A stretch of 49,388 nucleotides of DNA from Priapulus caudatus (GCF_000485595.1 NW_014578562.1:1-49388), one strand, 5' to 3'. Positions 20,802-31,177 are shown, counted from the first letter of the stretch. Made by a program: numbers and translations. The notes: a model not told the origin generated them from the sequence alone.

Positions 20802-21147
20802 CAAGCACCTGTAACAAAGCTTTACTGTTATAGGTACGGTCACGTACCTTTACCTATATTCCTTCAGTCACAAACCTCTACCCGTATTGGTTCTGTCACG
20901 ATGCTTTACCCATGCACCTAGGTCCTGTAACAAGGCCTTGCCCTTATAGGTTCTGTCACATGCTTTCACCCGTGTGTAGGCTATTGCACTCGGCGTTGCC
21001 TTTATAACTCATGTTGTACATGGTTGCGTCCGTAGGTTTTGTCATACTATTTCATATCTTCGATTCAAGTTATTACTTATCATTTGAGATACGTTCACTC
21101 TTATCAGCAGAACTGCGTGCTAGTTTTCTCACAACGTGAGAGTCTAA
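20802..21147 (-). repeat. Inverted copy of the 14150-14515 block
   Basis: Reverse-complement homologue of the 28-31-bp minisatellite (CTGTAACAAAGCTTTACTGT and so on) and of the segment containing ACGTTCACTCTTATCAGCAG and CACAACGTGAGAGTCTAAA. Confidence 0.85.
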
Positions 21148-21232
21148 ATACTTACGGCCTGAATGTCATCAGGGCAGTTTTTAAGTAAAGATTTTTTAAA
21201 TGAAAAATAAATTCAACCTTTTAACTTGGCCT
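21148..21232 (-). repeat. Repeat W, minus copy
   Basis: ACGGCCTGAATGTCATCAGG through AAATTCAACCTTTTAACTTG; it ends next to repeat U. Confidence 0.85.
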
Positions 21233-21234
21233 TA

Positions 21235-21568
21235 GGTACGGCCTGCGTAACTGGCGGCATTCTAGCGTGCAAAACTTTCACATTGACGTACGTTATTTTA
21301 TTCTAACGCGCTCTTCGCACCTTTGTGCGTTCTTGGCAACGCGCACGCACTACTGACGTGAGCGTCTCTCATGCGTATAGTGCACGCACGCGCCGACATC
21401 GTCGGTCCGGTTACAGACGGTGAGAGGAAGATATCCGTTCGGTCACCTGACAATTAACGCGCAGTGAATGAGGATTTACTTCTTGCTGTCGGGGATGCGA
21501 TGCCCGAGACAGAGCCAGCTGTGAGACGGAGCTTCCTTCCACATCGTCGATCTCAGGTTCGTGTTTGC
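21235..21568 (+). repeat. Repeat U, plus copy left of GPCR copy D
   Basis: Same as 17200-17575 up to CGATCTCAGGTTCGTGTTT. It then switches directly into the GPCR N-terminal coding sequence (CCCCAACTGCACGTCATCCG). The U/GPCR junction differs from that of copy A. Confidence 0.85.
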
Positions 21569-23240
21569 AAGGTTCCCCAACTGCACGTCATCCGACGATG
21601 CCGACGTCGGCGGCCGCAGTACGATCGGCGCATGCGCACCGAGCGTCGTGTTTGGCGACGCAGAACAGATTGTCGCTGAGGCTTACCTGACGGTCGTGCT
21701 TGCAGCGAGCGTGCTCTGTAATATCGTCGTCGTCTGGGCGATCAACACCACGCTCAAGAAACGCTGCCTCTTCCGTCCGAATCTCTTCATCATCGGACAC
21801 GTCGCCGTCCCCGATCTGGCGACGGCCGTCATCTGTCTGCCGCTCGGGTAGGCGGCAACGGCCGTCGGTCGCTGGCCGTTCAGTGCGTCGGCGTGTGCGG
21901 CGTCCGCAGCGCTCAACACGCTCCTGGTGACGGCATCCGTGTTATGCATCTTCGCTGTCAGCGTCGAGCGCTATTTCTCGATCGTGCGTCCGCACTAGTA
22001 CAAACTGCTAATGACGAAACGACGTTGCGTCATCGCCGTCGTCGGCATGTGGTCGGTGTCGGCGGCGCTCGCGATCGTGCAAGTCGTCGTGCTCGACAAC
22101 TGGGCGTTCTATCCGGGCCGCGCGATGTGCTTCATAGACTGGCAGACGCGAGCAGCTTCGAAGCTCGCCTTCAACATCGCTCATCTTGTGCTGTGCGTGC
22201 TGCTACCGCTCGGGCTGCTGCTCATAGCTGATATTCTCGTCGTGCGGGCCGCTCGTCGCCACCACACAAACTCGCAGCGCTTGTCGGCCTCCTACAGCAC
22301 CGACGGCCAAGCGGCCGACAACCGCCGCGTCATCCGCAACAATCTCAACGTTCCGAAGAGGGATTCGCCGACGATAGTGCATCGCGGGGGGTCGCGGCGG
22401 TCGCTGCCGCTCGCGCTCGCGACGTCCAAGATTTCGGCGGCCAGGTGTCGCAGCGTGCCGAACGTCTTCGCCGTGACGGTGACGAAGAAGGCAAACCACA
22501 TCTCGCTGCACCAGCTGAAGGCGGCGCGTATACTGCTCACGGTCGTCACCTGCTTCGTCATCTGCTACCTGCCGCTGTTCGCGCTCAACGTGGCGACGGC
22601 CGTGCTACAGTGGCGCACCCTGCCGCCGAGACTCAACCGCGTCGCCTCCATGCTGCTCTACACGCACTGCTTTCTCAACGCCTGCTTCTACGGTTTCACT
22701 AACCGCAACATCCAGCGCACGATCGGCGCCGCTGTGTCGCACTGGCGCAGCGGCAACCAGGTCGGTGCCGTCGTCCTGGCGCCGACGCCGACGGCGACGC
22801 CTTCCGTCACGTGTCCGCCGACTCCCGTCGCCAGCTCCGGCTCGAGCAGAGTGTCGACGATCTCTCTCACCGACCTCTTCCGGCGAATACAGAACGCGCA
22901 GGGCTGCCACGAGCCGACGGCGGAGACGATGTCAGTGCAGGTCACCGGAAGGTCGAGCATCACGGCCGAGGACTCAGCGCATCCGGTCATCAACGTGATC
23001 ACGCCCATCGCGGGCACCTCCCGCCAGATAGCGTGCTTCGACAACAACTCGTTCGCCGACAAACCGTTCGCCGACAACTCGTTCGGGTCGGACGACTTCA
23101 AGATGAGAACGGCCGACGACGTTACGCCGATGACGCAGAGCGACATGGCCGCGTCGGTTACTCTCCACATCCCGTCGTGTGACGTCACGAAGTGCGCCGA
23201 GGCAGACCTACGTGTCGAGAGCGCCGTGGCGTCGTCAGTG
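21569..23240 (+). pseudogene. GPCR copy D, two nonsense codons and a C-terminal frameshift
   Basis: All seven transmembrane segments are present. Reading starts in the N-terminal domain at PNCTSSDDADVGG without an initiator Met, because the first codons are replaced by repeat U. TAG at 21849-21851 replaces the Gln of LPLVQ after TM2 (with Val to Gly beside it). TAG at 21996-21998 replaces the Gln after VRPH, the same codon that is TAG in copy A. From 22011 the frame is open through TM4 to the tail. Near 23240 two bases are missing from the segment that reads SSVCESTY elsewhere, so the frame runs on to TGA at 23432. The 3' flank ends in a stub of repeat U at about 23482. Confidence 0.92.
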
Positions 23241-24012
23241 TGTGTCAACTTATTCTACGTGACAGTCCGGCGTCTGTCTGTCACCGTGGTATGTAGCGAC
23301 GTGATAAGGATCAGACGGAGAATGATGAGGAAGGAGAGGAGCTTACCGTTCGACTTCGACTTCTATTCTGTATTGGCCACCAATCAACATGCTGATGATT
23401 TTGCCAACGGGAGGCGCAAGTTAAAAGGTTGAATTTATTTTTTATAATTCATTTCTATATTTAAACGCAGGTGGCGCTAATACCCCATTCACACCAGGGC
23501 CCCGATCTCACTACGCTCGTACTACGCTCTAAGAGCGTGGTGGAAACGTGTAGAACGCAGTATGAACGTATATGGACGTACTGCGATCGCGATTGAGCGC
23601 GGTGCAGTCACCATGAGCGTGGAGAGCGTGGCCAAACTTTGAACATGTTCAAAACAATCGTGGTGCGAGCGTGGCGGAAAGACAGCGCAGTGCGGGCGTG
23701 TCAGAGACGTGGAAGGCGTAGTACCCACGTAACTCGAGCGTAGTACGAACTTAATGATTGTATCGCAAGCGTGTCGGGTGCGTGAAAATTGTCGCCCCGT
23801 TCTCAGCACGATGTCAATACGTTTTCATCGCGCTGTTACTACGTCTATGGAGATGTCTCTGCGACCTGACCACGCTCTCGCTATGACCATGGTGCGTCTC
23901 TAGCTCGAACTGTTCGTACTACGATTGTACTACGCCCAACACGCTCAGACCACGCCGTTGTGGCGTTAGCATTACGTGTTAGTTACGCTCAAATCACGTC
24001 CTGCGAACGTGG

Positions 24013-24021
24013 GGTATAAAT
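24013..24021 (+). promoter_or_regulatory. Possible TATA box of the transposon frame
   Basis: GTATAAATT lies 37-45 bases upstream of the ATG at 24058, inside the element 23482-24676. The spacing is close for a transcription start immediately before the ATG. Confidence 0.35.
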
Positions 24022-24057
24022 TGGGGTGATACCCTGGCCACCCCACCAGTGTCCACT

Positions 24058-24183
24058 ATGGATGAGGCAACACTACTCCATGCCATGTTTCTCGTAGAAG
24101 GACAACTCGAATTACTTGATTGCCAAGCCCTCATCATGCTGAGGAGGATGAGGAGGAGAAATAGAAGTATTTTGGCGGCATAG
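24058..24183 (+). CDS. Small Arg-rich frame, possible Harbinger transposase N-terminus remnant
   Basis: 41 codons from ATG to TAG: MDEATLLHAMFLVEGQLELL, later LRRMRRRNRSILAA. Acidic/aliphatic then Arg-rich order is like the first exon of many animal Harbinger transposases, which carry an Arg-rich run before a conserved Trp-containing motif. Here the frame stops right after the Arg-rich run. It could also be chance. Confidence 0.35.
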   Translation: MDEATLLHAMFLVEGQLELLDCQALIMLRRMRRRNRSILAA

Positions 24184-24683
24184 TTGTAGCATACTATTAT
24201 ACTATTATGCTTATAAAATCAGTAGAAAATAATCTTGATGTGAACAGCACGGCAGAACGAATGATGATTTCTAGAACGTGGCGCGGAATTTATATGGTCG
24301 TTGTCAGCGCAGTCGGCGCCTGCCTAGAGCGTGATTAAGTCGCACTAGGAGCGTGACTGGCGCGCAGTTGAGGCGCGGTGAGCGTTGCTTAGGCGCAGTG
24401 CAAGCCTCGTTCGAACGCAATGCGATCTGATTGGTCGCAATAAAGACACAGTGAGCGCAGTGCAAGCGTGATGCGGGCATGGTGTTGAGCGTGGTGAAAG
24501 CTTGTTGAGCGCAATGAGATCGGGGTAAAGACGCACTTAGATCGTAGTATCGACGTAATTAGATCGTAGTATCGGCGCTGAGCCCGGCTGGGGCTCAATT
24601 GGCCATGCTCTCACCGCGCTCGGGCAAATTTTTTGAGCGTGGGGCGATCGTGATGAGCGTAGCTCCAGTGTGACGGGGCCTTT

Positions 24684-24768
24684 ACGGCCTGAATGACATC
24701 AGGGCAGTTTTTAAGTAAAGATTTTAAAAATAAAAAACAAATTCAACCTTTTAACTTCACCTTTAAAA
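24684..24768 (-). repeat. Repeat W, minus copy
   Basis: ACGGCCTGAATGACATCAGG through AAATTCAACCTTTTAACTTC. Confidence 0.85.
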
Positions 24769-24960
24769 TGGCCGATGGGTCTCTGGTTATGGGCCTCTGG
24801 TACCCATCTGGGCCTTTTCCATCTGAGCCATCTTCTATCTTATGGGCCTCTGGTACCCCTCTGTGCCTCTGGTATGGGCCTCTGGTTAAAATGGCCCTTT
24901 AAAATGACCCTTTAAAATGGGCCTTTGAAATGGTCTTAAATGGCCTTAATGGCCGTACTT
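24769..24960 (+). repeat. Short mixed minisatellite between W and U
   Basis: Repeats of ATGGGCCTCTGGTACCC and of TTAAAATGGCCCT with variants. This segment is absent between W and U at 17185 and 21232, so it is an expansion or insertion. Confidence 0.75.
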
Positions 24961-24961
24961 A

Positions 24962-25322
24962 GGTACGGCCTGCTTAACTGGCGGCATTCTAGCGTGTAAA
25001 ACTTTCACATTAACGTACGTTCTTTCAATCTACCGCGCTCTTCGCACCTTTGTGCGTTCTTGGCAACGCGCACGCACTACTGGTGACGAATGGTGCACGC
25101 ACGCGCCAACATCGTCGGTTCGGTAGCAGACGGTGAGAGGGAGATATCCGTCCGGTCACCTGACGATTAACGCGCAGTGAATGAGGATTTACTTCTTGCT
25201 GTCGGGGATGCGATGCCCGAGACAGAGCCAGCTGTGAGACGGAGCTTCCTTTTACATCGTTGATCTCAGGTTTGTGTTTTTTGTCGGATCTTCGGATTTG
25301 TCGTCATTTCATTTAGCGCCAT
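24962..25322 (+). repeat. Repeat U, plus copy left of GPCR copy E
   Basis: Matches 17200-17575 from CTGGCGGCATTCTAGCGTGT, with a ~19-base loss at GACGTGAGCGTCTCTCATGC. It ends TCATTTAGCGCCATG, running into the 3' end of copy E. Confidence 0.85.
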
Positions 25323-27035
25323 GAAATAAGTTGACTCACACACTGACGACGCCACAGCGCTCTCGACACGTAGGTCCGCCTCGGCGCACTTCGTGACGTC
25401 CCACGACGGGATGTCGAGAGTAACCGACGCGGCCATGCCTCTCTGTGTCAACGGCGTAACGTCGTCGGCTGTTCTCATCTTGAAGTCGTCCGACCCGAAC
25501 GAGTTGTCGGCGAACGAGTTGACGGTGAACGAGTTGTTGTCGAAGCACGCTATCTGGTGGGAGGTGCCCGCGATGGGCGTGATCACGTTGATGATCGGAT
25601 GCGCAGAGTCCTCGGCCGTGATGCTCGACCTTCCGGCGACCTGCACTGACGTCGTCTCCGCCGTCGGCTCGTGGCAGCCCTTCGCGTTCTGTATTCGCCG
25701 GAAAAGGTCGGTGAGAGAGATCGTCGACACTCCGCTCGAGCCGGAGCTGGCAACGGGAGTCGGCGGACACGTGACGGAAGGCGTCGCCGTCGGCGTCGGC
25801 GCCGGGACGACGGCACCGACCTGGTTGCCGCTGCGCCAGTGCGAAACAGCGGCGCCGATCGTGCGCTGGATGTTGCGGTTTGTGAAACCGTAGAAGCAGG
25901 CGTTGAGAAAGCAGTGCGTGTAGAGCAGCTTGGAGGCGACGCGGTTGAGTCTCGGCGGCAGGGTGCGCCACTGTAGCACGGCCGTCGCCACGTTGAGCGC
26001 GAACAGCGGCAGGTAGCAGATGACGAAGTAGGTGACGACCGTAAGCAGTATACGCGCCGCCTTCAGCTGGTGCAGCGAGATGTGGTTTGCCTTCTTCGTC
26101 ACCGTCACGGCGAAGACGTTCGGCACGCTGCGACACCTGGCCGCCGAAATCTTGGACGTCGCGAGCGCGAGCGGCAGCGACCGCCGCGACCCCCCGCGAT
26201 GCACTATCGTCGGCGAATCCCGCTTCGGAACGTAGAGATTGTTGCGGATGACGCGGCGGTTGTCGGCCGCTTGGCCGTCGGTGCTGTAGGAGGCCGACAA
26301 GTGCTGCGAGTTCGTGTGGTGGCGACGAGCGGCCCGCACGACGAGAATATCAGCTATGAGCAGCAGCCCGAGCGGTAGCAGCACGCACAGCACAAGATCA
26401 GCGATGTTGAAGGCGAGCTTCGGAGCTGCTCGCGTCTGTCAGTCCATAAAGCACATCGCGCGGCCCGGATAGAACGCCCAGTTGTCGAGCACGACGAGCT
26501 GCACGATCGCGAGCGCCGCCAACACCGACCACATGCCGACGACGGCGATGAGGCAACGTCGTTTCGTCACGAGCAGTTTGTACTGGTGCGGACGCACAAT
26601 CGAGAAATAGTGCTCGACGCTGACAGCGAGGATGCATAACACGGATGCCGTCACCAAGAGCGTGTTGAGCGCTGCCGACGCCGCACACGCCGACGCACTG
26701 AACGGCCAGCGACCGACGGCCGTTGCCGCCTGCACGAGCGGCAGACAGATAAAGGCCGTCGCCAGATCGGTAACGGCGACGTGTCCGATGATGAAGAGAT
26801 TCGGACGGAAGAGGCAGCGTTTCTTGAGCGTGGTGTTGATCGCCCAGACGACGACAATATTACAGAGCACGCTCGCTGCAAGCACGACCGTCAGGTAAGC
26901 CTTAGCGATAATCTGTTCTGCGTCTCCAAACACGACGCTCGGTGCGCATGCGCCGATTGTGCTCCGGCCGCCGATGTCGGCATCGTCGGACGATGTGCAG
27001 TTGGGCGTCGTCGGCAACCCGTCGGTCGTGTTCAT
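25266..27035 (-). pseudogene. GPCR copy E, nearly full length, single nonsense codon
   Basis: Minus strand from ATG at 27033-27035 (MNTTDGLPTTPNCT, with two N-glycosylation sequons as expected for an extracellular N-terminus). TM1 ~46-67, TM2 ~78-101, TM3 Cys ~117, then EHY (~141-143) where other copies have ERY, TM4 ~159-182. Codon 199 (26439-26441) is TGA where others have the Trp of MDWQT in extracellular loop 2. Beyond it the same frame is open through TM5, a ~90-residue loop 3, TM6 CYLP, TM7 NACFYGFTNRN and the tail. The tail joins repeat U after ESTY and stops at TGA 25266-25268. An in-frame Met at 27119 would lengthen the N-terminus. Confidence 0.92.
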
Positions 27036-27323
27036 GCTTCGATCAGCCGCTAGCTCCGACTTCGTCTGCACGTTTCCATCACGACCGCCATCTTTGGTCG
27101 GGCGAGCGTGGCGCCACATTGCGTCATGCCGCGCTGTCTCTTGTTCTCTTCCGTTATCCCTCGTTGTTCGCTAATGTTCTTGCTGCAGCCGCACGCGAGC
27201 TTTCTATCGCACCTGCGCACGCATAATATCGATTTACGTTTTCTCAGCCATTTATTTGCTTTGCTACGTATATTAACTCGTTTGTGTCACTACTGGCGGA
27301 GTGTCTAAGGTATAATAAGGTAT
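27036..27323 (-). other. 5' flank of GPCR copy E
   Basis: Homologous in part to the 5' flank of copy H: TTCTTGCTGCAGCCGCACGC and CTATCGCACCTGCGCACGCA occur at 27177-27225 and around 48915-48995. It may hold the ancestral promoter; I see no convincing TATA box. The LTR element starts at 27324. Confidence 0.5.
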
Positions 27324-28501
27324 TGTAGCAGATTCGCTTTTAGGATCTTGCGTTGCTGTAGGAGGTGTTATAGTTTTATCTCACGAGAGATGGCGCTAGT
27401 GGGGTGTCCCGCAATGAACCAATAGTGTATACCCCTCTGCAATGACAGATCTAGGAAGTGAAAACAATAGGCAAAAAGGGTGCAAAAAGAGGAGACACGC
27501 TGGAGGTTATGGGAGAGCAGCTGTGTTTTAAAATGTCTCCGGGCGATATCAATCGTGCATGTGCATTACTGTAGAGTGTTCGGGATGTGTGATGTCATGC
27601 AGATCTTTATAGAGCGCGTACAGTAGCTAGTAGTAGTGTGGCCGGAATGTATACTGTAGGGATAAATTGGTACGTTACCAGCGTGTTTGGAATTGGTCAG
27701 ACTGAGATATCCATGATATAGGCCTAGACTATAGTGTATTAGTATTACTATTAGTGTTCTGTGTATGTTGTTAGCTGATGGCTGTTAGCTGTTAGCTGGC
27801 GTGTGCCTTGAGTGTGCGCAGACACGTCGGAGGTTGTGAGTGAGCTTACACTCGCGTTACTACAGAAGATAACGTTGACACTCGTGGGTTTTTTCTCAAC
27901 AAGTTGCATCGCCCCGCGAACCGAGCTTTTGCATATTTTGCACACAAGGGGGCGCCACCGAAAGTGACACCCCTCGTTAGACAGTCTATACAGTATAACG
28001 AAGTGATCTGTTATCCGAACTTATTTTTCATGTATCTAGGCACTGGCGTTCAAATCCCACGTAGTGATTATTAGTTCGCGTGTTACGGTGTCGTGATGGT
28101 CTTGCGCGTCGAATCACGCGCAATGATGACTAGAGTCTGGCTCGGAGCGAACGTGCTGCTGTTGCTGACAATGCTGTGTTGGTTAATTTCTTAATTGCTT
28201 GTTTAGCACACGTTTCCTACAAAATATTAAACTTACTTCCTACTTATTACTTATTACTTCTAACTTTGTGACCGGCACCCCCCCTCCGTATATCTCACTT
28301 CGTGACCGGAACCCCCCCCCCTTTTCTCGGCGCGCGTGTGTTTGGCTGCCTCTGCCTCGTCGCGATTCTTGTGATCGAACTCGTAAAGGACGGGGTGGTA
28401 ACGGCCCTGTCAGAGTGCGCGACACAACGGCAATTGGACCTATACCACGGCCAATGGCATTGCTCAAGTCAAGTAAAGGAGAGAGAGAGAGAAACGTTAC
28501 A
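27324..28501 (+). repeat. Left LTR of 15-kb retrotransposon
   Basis: Starts TGTAGCAGATTCGCTTTTAG and ends AACGTTACA, preceded by target-site GTAT (27320-27323). Paired with the right LTR 41139-42354, which shares its sequence throughout. Length 1178 bp. A putative primer-binding site follows at 28503. Confidence 0.93.
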
Positions 28502-28502
28502 G

Positions 28503-28540
28503 TGGTGCCGTGACCAGGATTCGAACCTGGGTTATTGCGG
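28503..28540 (+). promoter_or_regulatory. Primer-binding site, tRNA-His, extended
   Basis: TGGTGCCGTGACCAGGATTC and the following AACCTGGGTTATTGCGG are complementary to the 3' part of an animal tRNA-His (acceptor stem, T arm with GGTTCGAATCC, into the variable/anticodon region). A normal site uses only about 18 bases. Not a tRNA gene: the 5' half is missing and CCA is encoded. Confidence 0.85.
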
Positions 28541-28660
28541 GACACCCCACAAGCGCCATCTCTCGTGAGATAAAACTATAAACGGTGTAAGCTGAACACA
28601 CCCGTTAGCGCCATCTCTCGTGAGATAGCGCTTGTTGGGTGTCTCGCAATAACCCACCTC
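28535..28660 (-). repeat. Inverted fragments of the LTR start
   Basis: GCGCCATCTCTCGTGAGATA occurs twice (about 28553 and 28609) with GGGACACCCCACAAG or related text. This is the reverse complement of LTR positions about 27368-27416. It directly follows the tRNA-derived sequence. Confidence 0.85.
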
Positions 28661-28663
28661 CTC

Positions 28664-28712
28664 AATAACGCAATAACGCAATAACGCAATAACGCAACAA
28701 CGCAATAACGCA
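28664..28712 (+). repeat. 8-bp tandem repeat (AATAACGC)
   Basis: Six tandem units, one with AACAACGC. Confidence 0.93.
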
Positions 28713-28714
28713 CG

Positions 28715-29065
28715 CTCTCCTCCGGCGGAGCTCACGGAGTTAGTTCGGCCTCGCCCTTCCTCGGCGAAACTTTCGCTCCTCCCGGGAGTATTTTTATCCC
28801 GCCCTCCTCCGGCGGAGCTCTCGAAGTCAGTTCGGCCTCGCCCTTCCTTGGCGAAACTTTCGCTCCTCCCGGGAGTATTTCTATCCCGCCCTCCTCCGGC
28901 GGAGCTCACGGAGTCAGTTCGGCCTCGCCCTTCCTCGGCGAAACTTTTGCTCCTCCCGGGAGTATTTTTATCCCGCCCTCCTCCGGCAGAGGTCACAGAG
29001 TTAGTTGGGCCTCGCCCTTCCTCGGCGAAAATTTCGCTACTCCCAGGAGCATTTATATCCCGCCT
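28715..29065. repeat. 87-bp tandem repeat, four units
   Basis: Units starting CCTCCGGCGGAGCTCACGGA recur at about 28719, 28806, 28893 and 28980, each containing CTCCCGGGAGTATTT (a palindromic CTCCCGGGAG). The period is divisible by three, so both strands have long open frames; coding is not claimed. Confidence 0.9.
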
Positions 29066-29731
29066 TCTTCCACCGGAGGAGGGCGGGATAGAAATACTAC
29101 CAGGAGTGTGGAGAGTCTCACCGAAGAAGTTGGAAGAGAAAAGCCTATCTCCGTGGAAACCGCTAGAGAAGAGCCGGATAGAAATACTTCCGGGAGCAAC
29201 GAGCTACCTGCCGCCAAAGATTCGGGTAGAACGACCTCTACAGGTCCCACCGGAAAAGGTCGGGATGATAACTCAAGGAGAGCGCGACGATTCGTCGACG
29301 TACGACAGAGCGAAAGCGATCCCGAGGGAGTGTGGAACATTCACGACGAGGGATGTTCTAAGCGTGCCAGAGGCACAGGGAAGATCGCAGAGAGAAGCGA
29401 TGGCCACCAAAACCGAGCATCAAAAGAATCGAGCAGGCCGACATGCACGAATACAAGGGGTGATAAGTCGTCGAGCAAGGGCGGAGGAGAAATTTGTGGC
29501 GAGAGAGGAGACGAGATGGAGAATTCGCCGAGCGGGGGTGAAACAGAAGTACCAGGCGAGATGGGTGAAGAGAGGTGGAGGAAGTCGATGGGCAAGGGCG
29601 ACGAAGAAGTTCTTGGCGAACGGAACGGCGAGAACGCGACTTCACCGAACCAGGAAGGGAGAGAGTCGCGTGGTAGAGAAGACGAAGAGGAGTAGACTGG
29701 GGACAGATCGAATAGCCGAGGAACCCGACTG

Positions 29732-31177
29732 TTGGAGCCGCGGACGACGAGCGAAGGGGAGCGCTGTACGCTACGAGCCGCGAACGCCGCCACAACAGCA
29801 TGGGAACAGCTAGGCCCGTGGAGCGACGATCAGCTGAGGGATTGGCAACAGGGAGACGCCACTCTCAGGCTGATCTGCGATCTCAAGCGAAAACACGTTG
29901 ACCGGCCGTCGTACGATGCGTTGGCCGAGGCTTCGTGGGAGGGAAAATCCTACTGGAGTCTCTGGGACCGACTGGAGCTTCAGCGAGGACTCCTGTACCG
30001 AAAGTGGAACCCCGAAAGCCGACCCAGCGTAACGATCATGCAGCTGGTAGCACCGCTTGTGATGCGCCGAAAGATCATGGAGTTGATGCATGCAGGGAGG
30101 ATGGCAGGACATCTCGGAGTGCTGAAGACCATCGAACGCATTCGCCAGAGATTCACTTGGCCAGGCTTACGTGGAGACGTAAGGCGCTGGTGCCTAAAGT
30201 CCGATACTTGCGCACGCCAAAAAGGGAGAAGACGCCGAAGAGCCGCGTTACAACAACAACGAGTGAGAGAGAATCGCGATTGATTTTCTGGGACCGCTGC
30301 CGACCACCGAGCGAAACAACAAATACATCCTCGTCGTGAGCGATTACTTTAGCAAGTGGACGGAAGCGTTCGCGCTGCCGACCATGACAGCACTACAAAC
30401 AGCTGACTGCTTGGTTACCCAAGTATTCGCACGATTTGGTGTACCGCGCCGGCTACACTCTGACCAGGGGACAAACTTCGAGTCTCAACTCTTTCGCGCT
30501 GTGTGTGATTGTCTGGGGATCGACAAGACCAGAACGACCCCATACCACCCACAGTCCGATGGACAAGTGGAACGGTTCAACAGGACGATACAGGACTTAT
30601 TAGCGAAGGTGGTGAATCGCCAACGTACCGACTGGGACGATCACCTACCCTACCTGATGGCAGCGTATCGAAGTACAGTTCAGGAGAGCACTGGGTGCAG
30701 CCCGAACTTGATGATGTTCGGCCGAGAGGTTGGAATGGCCGCAGATCTGCTAATGGAAGCAACACCAGACGCGGGTGAGCCGGAGTGCCCGATTGAGTAC
30801 GTAGAATGGCTACGCCACGTCATTCGGGAGGCTCACGAATTCGCCGAGGGACAGCTGGGGAGAGCTGCCATGCGACAGAAAAAAGCATACGACCGTGGCC
30901 TAGTTTTCACGGCCGTACCCGCCGGAACGTGGGTATGGTACTGGTATCCACCAGAGCCGACAGGAAGCTTGAAAATTCGTGGACAGGGCCCTATTTAGTA
31001 GTACGAGCAAGCGCCAAGTTGAGATGGATACAGCGGGAGGAAGGTGGCGTGATCAAGACCGTCGTAGTGGATGAGCTGAAGCCCTACGAAGGAGACAACG
31101 CCCCGCCTCGCTGGAATCTACTGCAACCTGCAGAACCCGCCATAAGGGGGCGGGATATAAATTTCCAAGAACATTGA
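29732..31177 (+). pseudogene. Gypsy-type integrase, frameshifted in two places
   Basis: First frame (29732-30283): a linker with LLYRKWNPE, then the zinc-binding domain (HAGRMAGHLGVLKTIERIRQ, then WPGLRGDVRRW). In the second Cys pair the first Cys is Ser (KSDTC where CxxC is usual). The frame then shifts near 30270 to the catalytic core in frame 30279-30998: IDFLGPLP with the first Asp, HSDQGTNFES with the second Asp and GQVERFNRTI with the Glu. It shifts again near 30950 into a GPY/F-type C-terminal module (WTGPYLVVRASAKLRW, VVVDELKPYEGD), ending at 31177. No reverse transcriptase lies upstream. Nuclear DNA insertion enzyme by family; inactive here because of the frameshifts. Confidence 0.88.

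Larger units (their letters stand above)
23482..24676 (+). mobile_element. DNA transposon derivative, probable PIF/Harbinger-like
   Basis: The ends resemble each other in inverse: ACCCCATTCACACCAGGGCC on the left and, in reverse complement, AGGCCCCGTCACACTGGAGC on the right. The interior is full of short GAGCGTGG/CCACGCTC-type repeats in both orientations. It interrupts a U stub on its left and lies next to a minus W copy on its right. The ends and the Arg-rich small frame at 24058 recall animal Harbinger elements, but a 3-bp target duplication could not be confirmed, so the superfamily is tentative. Confidence 0.6.

Noticed and set aside
21464-21565. A first coding exon (EDLLLAVGDAMPETEPAV) of the GPCR in repeat U
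   Set aside because: In copies C and E the same text lies 3' of the receptor on the opposite strand, and in D it is out of frame with the receptor. It is part of repeat U; coding remains unproven.
12771-21998. Reassignment of TAG to Gln, because three of the four TAG codons in the plus-strand GPCR copies stand at CAG positions
   Set aside because: Animal nuclear genes use TAG as stop, the fourth TAG replaces Ser, other copies are broken by TGA and frameshifts, and C-to-T change of CAG is a common mutation. Ordinary pseudogene decay explains it.
28503-28540. A tRNA-His gene on the minus strand
   Set aside because: Only the 3' part is present, the CCA end is encoded and it directly follows an LTR terminus, so it is a primer-binding site.
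28715-29065. CRISPR-like or protein-coding repeat array
   Set aside because: The 87-bp units are contiguous with no unique spacers, and open frames on both strands follow from a period divisible by three.
28848-29813. A 321-residue Gag-like protein before the integrase
   Set aside because: The first part is the 87-bp repeat and the rest has no Gag, protease or reverse-transcriptase motif. The integrase is in another frame.
30806-31177. A chromodomain at the end of the integrase
   Set aside because: The visible motif is the GPY/F module (WTGPYLVV, DELKPY). No aromatic-cage chromodomain pattern follows.
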